Shown piece after piece: positions 8,388-16,256 of a stretch of DNA of 64,000 bases. This DNA comes from Nakamurella sp040546275 (GTDB taxonomy: Bacteria > Actinomycetota > Actinomycetes > Mycobacteriales > Nakamurellaceae). The notes beneath the pieces were generated by a model, which worked only from the letters and a program-made list of their open reading frames with translations, was not told the DNA's origin and did no database searches. Every line of letters begins with the position of its first letter. Within the stretch, counting starts at the first letter, position 1. The stretch covers positions 62,001 through 126,000 of the forward strand of contig NZ_JBEPNO010000003.1 in assembly GCF_040546275.1 (NCBI RefSeq), in the 5' to 3' direction. Position numbers and translations under genes: made by a program.

Positions 8388-10049
8388 GTGACCGACGGAC
8401 CGTTGATCGTCCAGTCCGACAAGACGCTGCTGCTGGAGATCGGGCACCCCGACGCCCCGGCCGCCAGGGCGAACATCGCACCCTTCGCCGAGCTGGAGCG
8501 GTCGCCCGAGCACATCCACACCTACCGCATCACCCCGCTTGCGCTGTGGAACGCCCGTGCTGCCGGGCACGACGCCGAACAGGTGGTCGACGCGCTCGTC
8601 CGCTGGTCGCGCTTCCCGGTCCCGCAGGCCCTGTTGGTCGACGTGGTCGACACCATGGCCCGCTACGGCCGGCTCGTCCTGCAGACCCACCCGACCCACG
8701 GGCTCATCATGGTGAGCCGCGACAAGGCCGTGCTCGCCGAGATCCTGCGGAACAAGAAGGTCGCCCCGATGCTGGGGGCCCTGATCGACGACGACACAGT
8801 GCTCGTCCACCCGTCGGAGCGGGGACGGCTCAAGCAGGTGCTGCTCAAAGTCGGGTGGCCGGCCGAGGACGAGGCCGGATATGTCGACGGCGAAGCGCAC
8901 CCCATCGAACTGGACAACGCGAACTGGACGCTGCGCGGCTACCAGTCCGACGCGGTCGAGGGCTTCTGGGCCGGTGGTTCCGGGGTCGTCGTCCTACCCT
9001 GTGGCGCCGGCAAGACCCTGGTGGGCGCAGCTGCGATGGCAAAAGCCGGTGCCACCACGCTGATCCTGGTCACCAACACCGTCTCTGGACGGCAGTGGCG
9101 GCGAGAACTGCTGGCCCGCACCACCCTGACCGAGGAGGAGATCGGCGAGTACTCCGGTGAGCGCAAGGAGATCCGGCCGGTCACCATCGCCACCTATCAG
9201 GTGATGACGCGCAAATCCGGTGGGGTGTACCGGCATCTGGATCTGTTCGACTCCCGTGACTGGGGCCTGGTGATCTACGACGAGGTGCACCTGTTGCCGG
9301 CACCGGTGTTCCGGATGACGGCCGACCTGCAGTCCCGGCGCCGGCTCGGCCTGACGGCCACCCTGGTGCGCGAGGACGGCCGCGAGGGCGACGTCTTCTC
9401 GTTGATCGGACCCAAGCGGTTCGATGCACCGTGGAAGGACATCGAATCACAGGGCTGGATCGCGCCCGCCGAGTGCATCGAGGTCCGGGTCACGCTCACG
9501 GACGCCGAACGGCTCGCCTACGCCGTGGCCGAACCGGAGGAGCGGTACAAGATCGCCGCCACCGCCCGAACAAAGATGCCGGTGGTAAAAGCGATCCTGG
9601 ACAAGCACAAGGGTGAGCCGACGTTGGTCATCGGTGCGTACCTGGACCAACTCGAGGAGCTGGGTGCCGCGCTGGAGGCGCCGATCATCCAGGGCTCCAC
9701 CAAGAACGTCGAACGCGAGCGACTGTTCGACGCGTTCCGGTCCGGCGAGCTCACCACCCTGGTGGTGTCCAAGGTCGCCAACTTCTCCATCGACCTCCCC
9801 GAGGCGACGATCGCCGTCCAGGTGTCCGGAACCTTCGGTTCGCGGCAGGAGGAGGCCCAGCGCCTCGGCCGACTGCTTCGCCCAAAAGGTGATGGGCGGC
9901 AGGCACATTTCTACTCCGTCGTGTCGCGGGACACGCTCGACACCGACTACGCAGCCCACCGCCAGCGTTTCCTGGCCGAACAGGGATACGCCTACCGGAT
10001 CATGGACGCGGACGACCTGCTCGGCCCGGCGGTTCCCGGCGGGGAGTAA
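8388..10049 (+). CDS. XPB-type DNA repair helicase
   Basis: The 553-residue product closely follows the mycobacterial XPB/Ercc3 helicase. It starts 'MTDGPLIVQSDKTLLLEI', has Walker A 'LPCGAGKTLVGAAAMA' (about residue 205), the DEVH box ('VIYDEVHLLPAP'), 'LGLTATLVREDGREGD', and motif VI 'SGTFGSRQEEAQRLGR'. Such proteins are ATP-dependent 3'-5' helicases linked to nucleotide excision repair and transcription. GTG 8388 is chosen because GAGGA lies five nucleotides upstream and it gives the family N-terminus. An in-frame ATG at 8376 lacks a binding site. Length agrees with the family (about 540-550). Confidence 0.95.
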   Translation: MTDGPLIVQSDKTLLLEIGHPDAPAARANIAPFAELERSPEHIHTYRITPLALWNARAAGHDAEQVVDALVRWSRFPVPQALLVDVVDTMARYGRLVLQTHPTHGLIMVSRDKAVLAEILRNKKVAPMLGALIDDDTVLVHPSERGRLKQVLLKVGWPAEDEAGYVDGEAHPIELDNANWTLRGYQSDAVEGFWAGGSGVVVLPCGAGKTLVGAAAMAKAGATTLILVTNTVSGRQWRRELLARTTLTEEEIGEYSGERKEIRPVTIATYQVMTRKSGGVYRHLDLFDSRDWGLVIYDEVHLLPAPVFRMTADLQSRRRLGLTATLVREDGREGDVFSLIGPKRFDAPWKDIESQGWIAPAECIEVRVTLTDAERLAYAVAEPEERYKIAATARTKMPVVKAILDKHKGEPTLVIGAYLDQLEELGAALEAPIIQGSTKNVERERLFDAFRSGELTTLVVSKVANFSIDLPEATIAVQVSGTFGSRQEEAQRLGRLLRPKGDGRQAHFYSVVSRDTLDTDYAAHRQRFLAEQGYAYRIMDADDLLGPAVPGGE

Positions 10050-10184
10050 CGCTTCTCGGTACAAACCGGCGAGCGCCACCCTGTCGCAGGCCGGTTGACC
10101 GGTGGTTGGATGTAGGCCAGGTGGGATTGCATGCCACGGTCGGTGTGAACTACGGGACGACAGGGTCGACGAGGGGAAGCGGAG

Positions 10185-11366
10185 ATGGCCGAGCCACTGG
10201 TCGAGTCCGTCGCCGGGTGTCCGAAGCACATGGTCTACGGGCCCTGTGGTGGAGTCGGCCCCGACGGCACCTGCGAGGTCGCCGGCCAACGGTGCGTCTT
10301 TCTCGGCCACGACCTCCCGCGCTGGAATCCCCTGTTGGACAATCTTTTCGGGCCGTCGGCAGCCGGTCCCCCGTTGGGCCCGACCGGGCCGGCGGCGGGG
10401 CGTGGGCCGACCGGGCCGGCGGCGGGGCGCGGGCCGACCGGGCCGGCGGCGGGGCGCGGGCCGACCGGGCCGGCGGCGGGGCGCGGGCCGGCAGTCCGGC
10501 AGGGGCTGACCGCCGGAGCGGCGGCGATGTCCGCGCGCCTCGCGCAGGGCGGCGTGGTGATTGCGGACTTCCCCGCCAGGGCGATGGACACCGACTCGCT
10601 GCTGGGCTGCGCCACCACCCTTCTCGGCAGCGTGGACGGCGTCCTGGTCGGTGACTCCGGGGACGCGCGGGTGCAGTTCCCTCCCGCCTATCGCGCCCAT
10701 CTCATCCAGTCCGTCGGCCTACCGGTGTGGTCGGGGATCAACTGCCGGGACCGGAACCGCGTCGCGCTGGAGGGTGAGATGGCCGCGCTGGCAGCGACTT
10801 CCGTCGCCGGCGTGCATTGTGTCACGGGAGATCACACCGCCGTCGGGCACCGACCCGACGCGGCCCCGGTCTTCGACCTCGACTCCACCCGGCTGGCGGC
10901 GCTGGCGCGGACTCTCGGGCATCTGGTGTCCGTCGCCGAATCTCCGGCGTCCCCGCCGGCGGCCCTGCGTCCCGCACGGCTGGCCGAGAAGGTCCGCGCC
11001 GGAGCGGATGTCTGCTTCGTCAACCATTGTGGGCCCGCCTCGGCGGTGCGCAGTTTCGTCGAAGCGGTTCCGGAGGATTCGCGCCCGGCCCACTTCATCG
11101 CGTGCGTCCCGGTGGTGGTGGATGCCGGAAGTGCCGCCCTGCTCCGGTCGTTCACCAGCCTGGTCCTGCCGCCCGGTTATCTGGATCGGATTCTCGCCGC
11201 TGATGATCCCTACTCCGAGGGGATCAGCGCGGCCGTCGAACTCTCCGAGCAGATGCTCGCCGTGCCGCACGTTGCCGGAGTAAATCTGTCCGGTGGCCCG
11301 GCACACGGCAGCGAGGTGCATTTCGCTGCCGCGCTCGCCGAGATCGGTGCAGCGCTGCGAAGATGA
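10185..11366 (+). CDS. MetV-MetF-like fusion (methylenetetrahydrofolate reductase-related)
   Basis: The 393-residue product has two parts. Residues 1-50 form a four-cysteine motif ('CPKHMVYGPCGGVGPDG', then C30 and C37) like the MTHFR C-terminal/MetV domain, which can bind metal or an iron-sulfur cluster. A linker of four TGPAAGRGP units follows. The rest resembles the MetF barrel, with 'CRDRNRVALEGEMAAL' and 'HCVTGD' as in methylenetetrahydrofolate reductases. The usual Gln-containing barrel motif is replaced by 'DVCFVNHCGP', so folate or flavin chemistry may differ. In known fusions the Cys domain is commonly C-terminal; here it leads. GAGGGGAAGCGGAG precedes the ATG. Co-directional with the helicase, 135 bp away. 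Confidence 0.7.
   Translation: MAEPLVESVAGCPKHMVYGPCGGVGPDGTCEVAGQRCVFLGHDLPRWNPLLDNLFGPSAAGPPLGPTGPAAGRGPTGPAAGRGPTGPAAGRGPTGPAAGRGPAVRQGLTAGAAAMSARLAQGGVVIADFPARAMDTDSLLGCATTLLGSVDGVLVGDSGDARVQFPPAYRAHLIQSVGLPVWSGINCRDRNRVALEGEMAALAATSVAGVHCVTGDHTAVGHRPDAAPVFDLDSTRLAALARTLGHLVSVAESPASPPAALRPARLAEKVRAGADVCFVNHCGPASAVRSFVEAVPEDSRPAHFIACVPVVVDAGSAALLRSFTSLVLPPGYLDRILAADDPYSEGISAAVELSEQMLAVPHVAGVNLSGGPAHGSEVHFAAALAEIGAALRR
10380..10487 (+). repeat. 27-bp coding tandem repeat, four copies
   Basis: Four in-frame 27-bp copies, differing at a single site (T or C), encode TGPAAGRGP in the linker between the Cys-motif and barrel parts of the MetF-like protein. The near-identity suggests recent expansion. 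Confidence 0.93.
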
Positions 11367-11367
11367 T

Positions 11368-11425
11368 CAGGCAGCGGCCGGTTGAACAGGCAGCGGCCGG
11401 GATCAACCAGACCGGGATCAACCAG
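11368..11425. repeat. Nested short direct repeats between convergent genes
   Basis: CAGGCAGCGGCCGG occurs at 11368-11381 and 11387-11400. CCGGGATCAACCAG occurs at 11397-11410 and 11412-11425. The second pair reaches into the 3' end of the PNPOx gene. Confidence 0.75.
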
Positions 11426-11993
11426 GCAGGACGGCCATCGTCCAGACGGCATCAGAACGGGTGTGGACGATCCGCTTGCTCGGTTGATCAGAATGCCCCT
11501 GCCAGAACGTGATCCCGCTCGGACGCACCGTGAAGCCCACCCACTCCGGCGGCGCCGTCAGGCTGCCCTCCGGATGCGAATGCGCGAACTCGGCCCACCT
11601 CCGCCGGCGCTCCGGCTCGTCCAGCACCGCCAACTCGGCAGTATTGCGCCACGCCAGCAACTGCAGGTACCGCGGGCGCGACCGGAATGCATCGGCGGCA
11701 TCGGAAGCGTTCTGCCGCAATGCTTCTCCGCGAACGACGATCTGGCGAGCCTGCTCCGGCAGGTTGATCATCAAGGCGACTCTGGGACGATCGGCCAGCT
11801 GCGCCACCTTGTTGGACCGGGCGTCCGTGTGGAACGCCAAGCCCTGCGTGGACAACGTGCTCAGCAGCACGGTCCGGACGTCAGGATCGCCCTGTTCGTC
11901 GACGGTGGACAGGGCCATGGTCGGGAAGTACCCGTCGACACCGGGCTCGCCCGGCAACATCCCGGCGAGGACGCCGAGGGGATCGTCGGTCAT
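11418..11993 (-). CDS. Pyridoxamine 5'-phosphate oxidase-family flavoprotein
   Basis: The 191-residue product has the split-barrel FMN-binding fold of the PNPOx family. It shows the strand 'MALSTVDEQGDPDVRTVLL', 'GLAFHTDARSNKVAQLADRP' and the C-terminal 'ITFWQGHSDQPSKR', close to PdxH. It may oxidise PNP/PMP, or be an FMN enzyme of the operon's own pathway. It is the last gene of the eight-gene minus-strand operon. Its ATG at 11993 overlaps the amidohydrolase stop by four bases (ATGA), so it is translationally coupled to catabolic genes and less likely to be the housekeeping PdxH. Its C-terminus runs into short direct repeats. Confidence 0.8.
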   Translation of the reverse strand: MTDDPLGVLAGMLPGEPGVDGYFPTMALSTVDEQGDPDVRTVLLSTLSTQGLAFHTDARSNKVAQLADRPRVALMINLPEQARQIVVRGEALRQNASDAADAFRSRPRYLQLLAWRNTAELAVLDEPERRRRWAEFAHSHPEGSLTAPPEWVGFTVRPSGITFWQGHSDQPSKRIVHTRSDAVWTMAVLPG

Positions 11994-13276
11994 GCCGACC
12001 GTCCGGCTACGACGGTGCGGCTGACCGAGGTGGAAACAACGCGCCCGGCATGCAGCACGACCCGGTCACCCGGACCGCGCGCCACCACATCGGCGAGCGA
12101 TGTTCCCTTGCAGGCCAGGAGGTCTGCCACCAGCCCGACGGTGGGCCCGGCCTCCGGCAGACCCATCACCCGGCGACCGCCGACGGTGACCGCCTGCATC
12201 GACTCCTCCACCGTCAGATGGCCCGCGACCACCAGCAACGATGCCGTCTCGAGTGGGTCGGCACGGCCGACCGGATTGAACGGGTCGCGGATGTTGTCGC
12301 CGCCGGCTGCCAGGGTCACCCCACCATCCAGCAACGCCCGCACCGCGGTCAGCCCGCGGGGGGTGGCGACCGGATGCTCCCAGCCCTGAAGATAGAGATT
12401 GGTGATCGGCAGCGTCACGACACCGACACCGGCAGCCGCCAGCTCCGCGACGACCTCGGCCAGCATCGGCTCCTCGAGAACCCCGAGGCTGACGCAGTGT
12501 CCAGCGGTGACGGTCCCCGGAATGGGCTTGGACATCACATGATGGGCAAGGGATCTCACCGAGAGCATGGTCGGCGTCAGCTGCTCGTCCGCGTGGATGT
12601 CGATGCCGACGCCGAAGCGGTGGGCCAGCTCCACCAGCCGGTCGAGCTCGGCCTCCGGATCTTCCGACAGGTGCGGACAGCCACCGACGATGTCGGCTCC
12701 CGCGTCCATCGCTCCCGCGATGTCCGCGGTCGGCGACCACGGGGCCGGCAGGATGGCGATCTCGATGTCCATCACGTCGCGCAATTCTTCGCGGACCCGC
12801 ACCAGCGCCCGTAGCCCGACGAACGGGTGGTCCCCGTCGATCAGGTTGCAGTGGGACCGCACGGCGGTGACGCCGTTGCTCAGCAGCTCGAGGGCGGCCG
12901 CCTTCGCGCGTCGGTGGTAGTTCTCCTCGTCCGCGCCGGCCGAGATCAGACGCCACTGCTCGATGGCGTGGTGCAGGTTGCCGTAACCGGCCTCCGGAGC
13001 GTTCGAGGGCGGAGCGCTCGCGCCGACACTCAACGCCTTGTCCAGGTGGGCGTGGGCCTCGGCCCCGGCGGCGGTGATCACATAGCCTGTCAGGTCGAGC
13101 GAACCGTCGGAAACCGAGAGTGACTGTGGCGCAGCGACTTCCACCACCACGCCGTCCTGCAGCCGGAGGTCGCACGTCGATCCGTCGGCCAACGTACCGT
13201 TGTGCAGGACCTGCACCGCCACCGAACCGGCCAGCAGGGCCTCGAGCAGATCGGGCGGTGTCGGGGCGGCCATCAC
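11990..13276 (-). CDS. Cytosine deaminase-like amidohydrolase
   Basis: The 428-residue product is a metal-dependent amidohydrolase of the cytosine deaminase/CodA subgroup. Metal ligands are visible as 'AEAHAHLDKAL' (HxH), 'DIHADEQL', 'TAGHCVSLG' and 'LAAGGDNIRDPF', in family order. Such enzymes hydrolyse exocyclic amines or ring amides of small heterocycles (cytosine, creatinine, triazines); the substrate here is not determined. The start is GTG 13276 (GTGA overlap with the creatininase stop) or ATG 13273. Close coupling to creatininase and to PNPOx places it inside the operon. Confidence 0.85.
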   Translation of the reverse strand: MMAAPTPPDLLEALLAGSVAVQVLHNGTLADGSTCDLRLQDGVVVEVAAPQSLSVSDGSLDLTGYVITAAGAEAHAHLDKALSVGASAPPSNAPEAGYGNLHHAIEQWRLISAGADEENYHRRAKAAALELLSNGVTAVRSHCNLIDGDHPFVGLRALVRVREELRDVMDIEIAILPAPWSPTADIAGAMDAGADIVGGCPHLSEDPEAELDRLVELAHRFGVGIDIHADEQLTPTMLSVRSLAHHVMSKPIPGTVTAGHCVSLGVLEEPMLAEVVAELAAAGVGVVTLPITNLYLQGWEHPVATPRGLTAVRALLDGGVTLAAGGDNIRDPFNPVGRADPLETASLLVVAGHLTVEESMQAVTVGGRRVMGLPEAGPTVGLVADLLACKGTSLADVVARGPGDRVVLHAGRVVSTSVSRTVVAGRSA

Positions 13277-14046
13277 GGACCGGCCGGGTCGAAGACGGCG
13301 ATCTCGGCCAGCGCCGCCGAGCAGTGCGAAACAGCACTCCCGAACAGGTCGGCACCGAGTTCCGCGGTCGCACCCGTCGGGTCACCGATCACCCCGCTCG
13401 GCCCGAAGTCGTCGCTCAGCCACCCGAAGCTGACCGACTTGCCGAAACCGACGTGCTGGTAACGGGTCAGATGCTCCGGCACACTACGGACCGCAGTCGA
13501 CATGTCGACGAGTTCCGGTCGCAGGTGCAGGATGAGCGAGGTCTCGGCCAGGCCTCCGTGGACCCCTAGCCCGAGTTCCCCGGTCGCGGACGGGCCTCCC
13601 TGGTCGGGTGGTACCGCCGCATGCAGGACGAAGGTCTGGAGGCCGAACTGCCGCCGGATCTCCCGGCTGGCGACCTGCAGGAGGGCGCTCATGCCGCCAT
13701 GTCCGTTGAGGAACGCGAGGCGCCGCGCGGGTGTCGTCGCCACGCTGCGGCCGATGTCCACCAGAGTGGCCATCATCGTCTCCCACCTCAGCCAGACGGT
13801 GCCGGACGCCCAGTGGTGCTCGTCGGATTTGGTGTAGGCCAGTCCGGGCAGACGCCACACGTCGACGCCGGCCGCGGCGGCCTCGTCCACTGCGGCGATT
13901 GCCACGGCCTCGGCGACCAGGTGGTCGGTGGCCAGCGGCAGGTGCGGCCCGTGGTGTTCGATCGCACCGGTCGGCAGGACGATCACCGAGTCGCGGGACA
14001 GGGCCGCAGTTGCTGCTGCCGACGACATCTCGGCGAGGTTTCTCAT
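13273..14046 (-). CDS. Creatininase-family amidohydrolase
   Basis: The 257-residue product belongs to the creatininase family (creatinine amidohydrolase, FAPy deformylase and MftE-like members). It has 'GAIEHHGPHLPLATDH' near residues 27-42, which holds the metal-binding Glu/His/Asp set, 'LAFLNGHGGM' with a further His, and 'GGLAETSLILHL'. These enzymes hydrolyse cyclic or formyl amides. The ATG at 14046 overlaps the stop of the FAD oxidase gene (ATGA), and its own stop overlaps the amidohydrolase start. A mycofactocin role (MftE) is unlikely since no other mft gene is nearby. Confidence 0.88.
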   Translation of the reverse strand: MRNLAEMSSAAATAALSRDSVIVLPTGAIEHHGPHLPLATDHLVAEAVAIAAVDEAAAAGVDVWRLPGLAYTKSDEHHWASGTVWLRWETMMATLVDIGRSVATTPARRLAFLNGHGGMSALLQVASREIRRQFGLQTFVLHAAVPPDQGGPSATGELGLGVHGGLAETSLILHLRPELVDMSTAVRSVPEHLTRYQHVGFGKSVSFGWLSDDFGPSGVIGDPTGATAELGADLFGSAVSHCSAALAEIAVFDPAGP

Positions 14047-15380
14047 GTCACCAGCTTGCCGGGGTTGAGCAGTCCGGCCGGATCGTTGACCGCGGCCAGC
14101 GCCCTGGCGGAATCCACCTTGTAGTCGACGTAGTACTGGTGCGGGCTGTGCACGCCAACGCCGATCTCCTGCAGGCGGGTGATGCCGGCGGCGACCTGCT
14201 CCGGACTCTCGTACAGGGCGTTCAGCATGCCGATCGGCACGGTGTGGGCGGCCTCGATGTGCAGCATCGACCCCGGGAACACGGCGTGCACGTCGTCGAT
14301 CCGATCGAACAGGGCTTCCCCACCGACCTCCAGGTGGAAGTACCGGTCGGGGTCGGACTTCTGCAGATGATAGGTCGGGTGGTTGTAGGACAGCATGCTC
14401 AGTTTGACGCTGCCGCGGAAGCCCGGTCGGACGACTTCGACCCGGCCGCCATGACTTTCGATCAGAGCCGACGCTGCGTCGACGGCATCCGGGTCCACGA
14501 TCGCGCGCAGGCTCGCACGGTCCGACGGGATGCCTTCCGGATCGGACGGCAGTACGTTCGCGACGAAGGGAACATCTGCGGACACCAGACGCGGCGACGG
14601 CGACGACCGGCCCAGGTCCCGGACCGCCGGCAGGGCCTCCGCGAACGTGTCGAAACTTGCGTACAACGACGACCACTCCTGCGCCGGTTCCAGTTTCACG
14701 GTCGCACGCAGGATGATCCCGGTGACCCCGTAGGCGTGGACGTAGCCACTGGCCCGTTCGCCCTCGACCGAGATCAGCTGCGGATCCGTCCACCCGTGCA
14801 CGACGTCCAGCGCGACCACGAATCCGGAGTCGTTGCTGCCGTGGGCGATCGATCCCGTTCCACCCGATCCGCCGGCCAGGAATCCGCCGATCGAGCTTCC
14901 GGTGGTCGACGGGTACATCCAGAGTTGTTGGCCGGTCTTGCGCGCGGCCTTCTCCATCGCGATCAACGTCGCTCCCGCCTCCGCCGTGATGAAGCCGTCG
15001 CCCACCTCGAGAATCCGGCTGGCCCTTGACAGGTCGAGCACCACGCCTCCGTGCAACGGGATGGCCTGGCCGTAGTTGCCGGTGCCTTTCCCGCGGGGAG
15101 TGATCGGAATGCCGTGACCGACGGCGAGCGCGATGATCTCGGGCACGGTCGCCGGATCCTTGACGAACACCACGATGTCGGCCAGCCCGAGCGGCAGCTG
15201 GGCGGCCAGGATCGGCGACATCGGTGCCCCGTCGACCGAGGCCCGTTCCCGCGCAGAGAGATCCGTCGACACGGCCCCGTCGCCCAGCAGGGCCCGCAGG
15301 GCATCGACAAGAGCTTCCAACCTGTCGGGAACCTGCCGCGTCGTCGGGTCGGGTGACACCATCACTTCCGTACTGTCCAT
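14043..15380 (-). CDS. FAD-linked oxidase (PCMH/VAO-type)
   Basis: The 445-residue product has the FAD-binding PCMH fold of glycolate oxidase subunit D and D-lactate dehydrogenase-like enzymes. The PP-loop is 'TPRGKGTGNYGQAIPL', followed by 'GVVLDLSRASRI', 'EAGATLIAMEKAA', and 'GSSIGGFLAGGSGG'. The C-terminus 'NPAGLLNPGKL' type ending is present. These enzymes oxidise 2-hydroxy acids or related alcohols with FAD. ATG 15380 is preceded by GAGGAG at four nucleotides and is preferred to GTG 15392. It follows the SDR gene by 19 bp, so the two may oxidise successive intermediates. Confidence 0.85.
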   Translation of the reverse strand: MDSTEVMVSPDPTTRQVPDRLEALVDALRALLGDGAVSTDLSARERASVDGAPMSPILAAQLPLGLADIVVFVKDPATVPEIIALAVGHGIPITPRGKGTGNYGQAIPLHGGVVLDLSRASRILEVGDGFITAEAGATLIAMEKAARKTGQQLWMYPSTTGSSIGGFLAGGSGGTGSIAHGSNDSGFVVALDVVHGWTDPQLISVEGERASGYVHAYGVTGIILRATVKLEPAQEWSSLYASFDTFAEALPAVRDLGRSSPSPRLVSADVPFVANVLPSDPEGIPSDRASLRAIVDPDAVDAASALIESHGGRVEVVRPGFRGSVKLSMLSYNHPTYHLQKSDPDRYFHLEVGGEALFDRIDDVHAVFPGSMLHIEAAHTVPIGMLNALYESPEQVAAGITRLQEIGVGVHSPHQYYVDYKVDSARALAAVNDPAGLLNPGKLVT

Positions 15381-15399
15381 CGTGCTCCTCACTTCCTGC

Positions 15400-16140
15400 T
15401 CAATGCATGATCATCCCGCCGGTCACGTTGATCGACTGCCCGGTCAGGTAGTCGCCGTCGGCGCTCGCGAGAAAGAGGGCGACACCGGCGATGTCGTCCG
15501 GCTGCGCCAACCGGCGCAACGGAGAGAGGGCCGACCAGGTGTCGATGTCCTCCTGCTTGCGGGTGTCCGCGCCCATCTCCGTCAGGACGTAGCCGGGACA
15601 CAGACAGTTCGCGGTGATGCCGTACTCACCGAATTCCAAGGCGCTGCAGCGGGTCAGTGCCGAAACCGCGGCCTTCGAAGCGGCATAGTGGGCCTGTCCG
15701 GCACCGCCGGCCTTGGCGGCCATGCTCGACATGTTGATGATCTTCCCGCCACGGCCCGCCGCGATCATCGCGCGCACGGCGACCTGCGTGGTGACGAGCA
15801 TCGCCGTGGTGTTGATCGCGAACATCTCCTCCCAGTCGTCCACCGAGAGATCCAGCAGCGCACTAAATCTCAGGATCCCGGCGTTGTTGACCAGGATGTC
15901 GACGCCGTCCAGGGAATCGATCGCGGCCTCGATGCCGTGCCGGGTGTCCTGAGGATCGGCCAGGTCGACCGGCACGAAGACCCCACCCGTCCGGCCGGAG
16001 ACCTCGCGGCCGAGTTCCTCCAGACGGTCAAGGACGGCGACCTTGGCTCCCTCCTGTGCGAACCGCTCCGCGATGGTGGCGCCGATGCCCCGGGCCGCAC
16101 CCGTGACGATCACCCGCCGGCCGGCGAGTCGACCCGACAT
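15400..16140 (-). CDS. Short-chain dehydrogenase/reductase
   Basis: The 246-residue product is a classical SDR: 'VTGAARGIGATIAERF' holds the TGxxxGxG nucleotide motif (about residues 12-20). 'LVNNAGIL' is the NNAG strand, and 'YAASKAAVSALTR' supplies the catalytic YxxxK after the Ser in 'NMSSMA'. It ends 'DGDYLTGQSINVTGGMIMH', typical of 3-oxoacyl reductase-like members. It probably interconverts a hydroxyl and keto group with NAD(P)H in the pathway of this operon. The ATG at 16140 has GAGGTGG upstream. Upstream extension would only translate an intergenic hairpin. Confidence 0.9.
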   Translation of the reverse strand: MSGRLAGRRVIVTGAARGIGATIAERFAQEGAKVAVLDRLEELGREVSGRTGGVFVPVDLADPQDTRHGIEAAIDSLDGVDILVNNAGILRFSALLDLSVDDWEEMFAINTTAMLVTTQVAVRAMIAAGRGGKIINMSSMAAKAGGAGQAHYAASKAAVSALTRCSALEFGEYGITANCLCPGYVLTEMGADTRKQEDIDTWSALSPLRRLAQPDDIAGVALFLASADGDYLTGQSINVTGGMIMH

Positions 16141-16213
16141 CCTCGTCACCACCTCACTTGTTGCCAGATCACTTCTCTGCTGAACCGGTGCCGGCCCGCC
16201 TGCCGGGGCTGCC

Positions 16214-16249
16214 CCGCCTGCCGGGATGCAGGACATGCCCGGCAGGCGG
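16214..16249 (-). terminator. Intercistronic hairpin after the binding-protein gene
   Basis: A perfect 12-bp inverted repeat (CCGCCTGCCGGG at 16214-16225 with 16238-16249) has a 12-nt loop and lies 8 nt past the stop of the binding-protein gene. With no T-run and a co-directional gene 74 bp on, it may be a partial terminator or 3' stabiliser, giving more transport than enzyme mRNA. Confidence 0.6.
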
Positions 16250-16256
16250 TTCGCGG

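Noticed and set aside
13273..14046. Creatininase as MftE of a mycofactocin cluster
   Set aside because: No mftA, mftB, mftC or other mycofactocin gene is in the neighbourhood, and the gene is embedded in a transport and catabolism operon.
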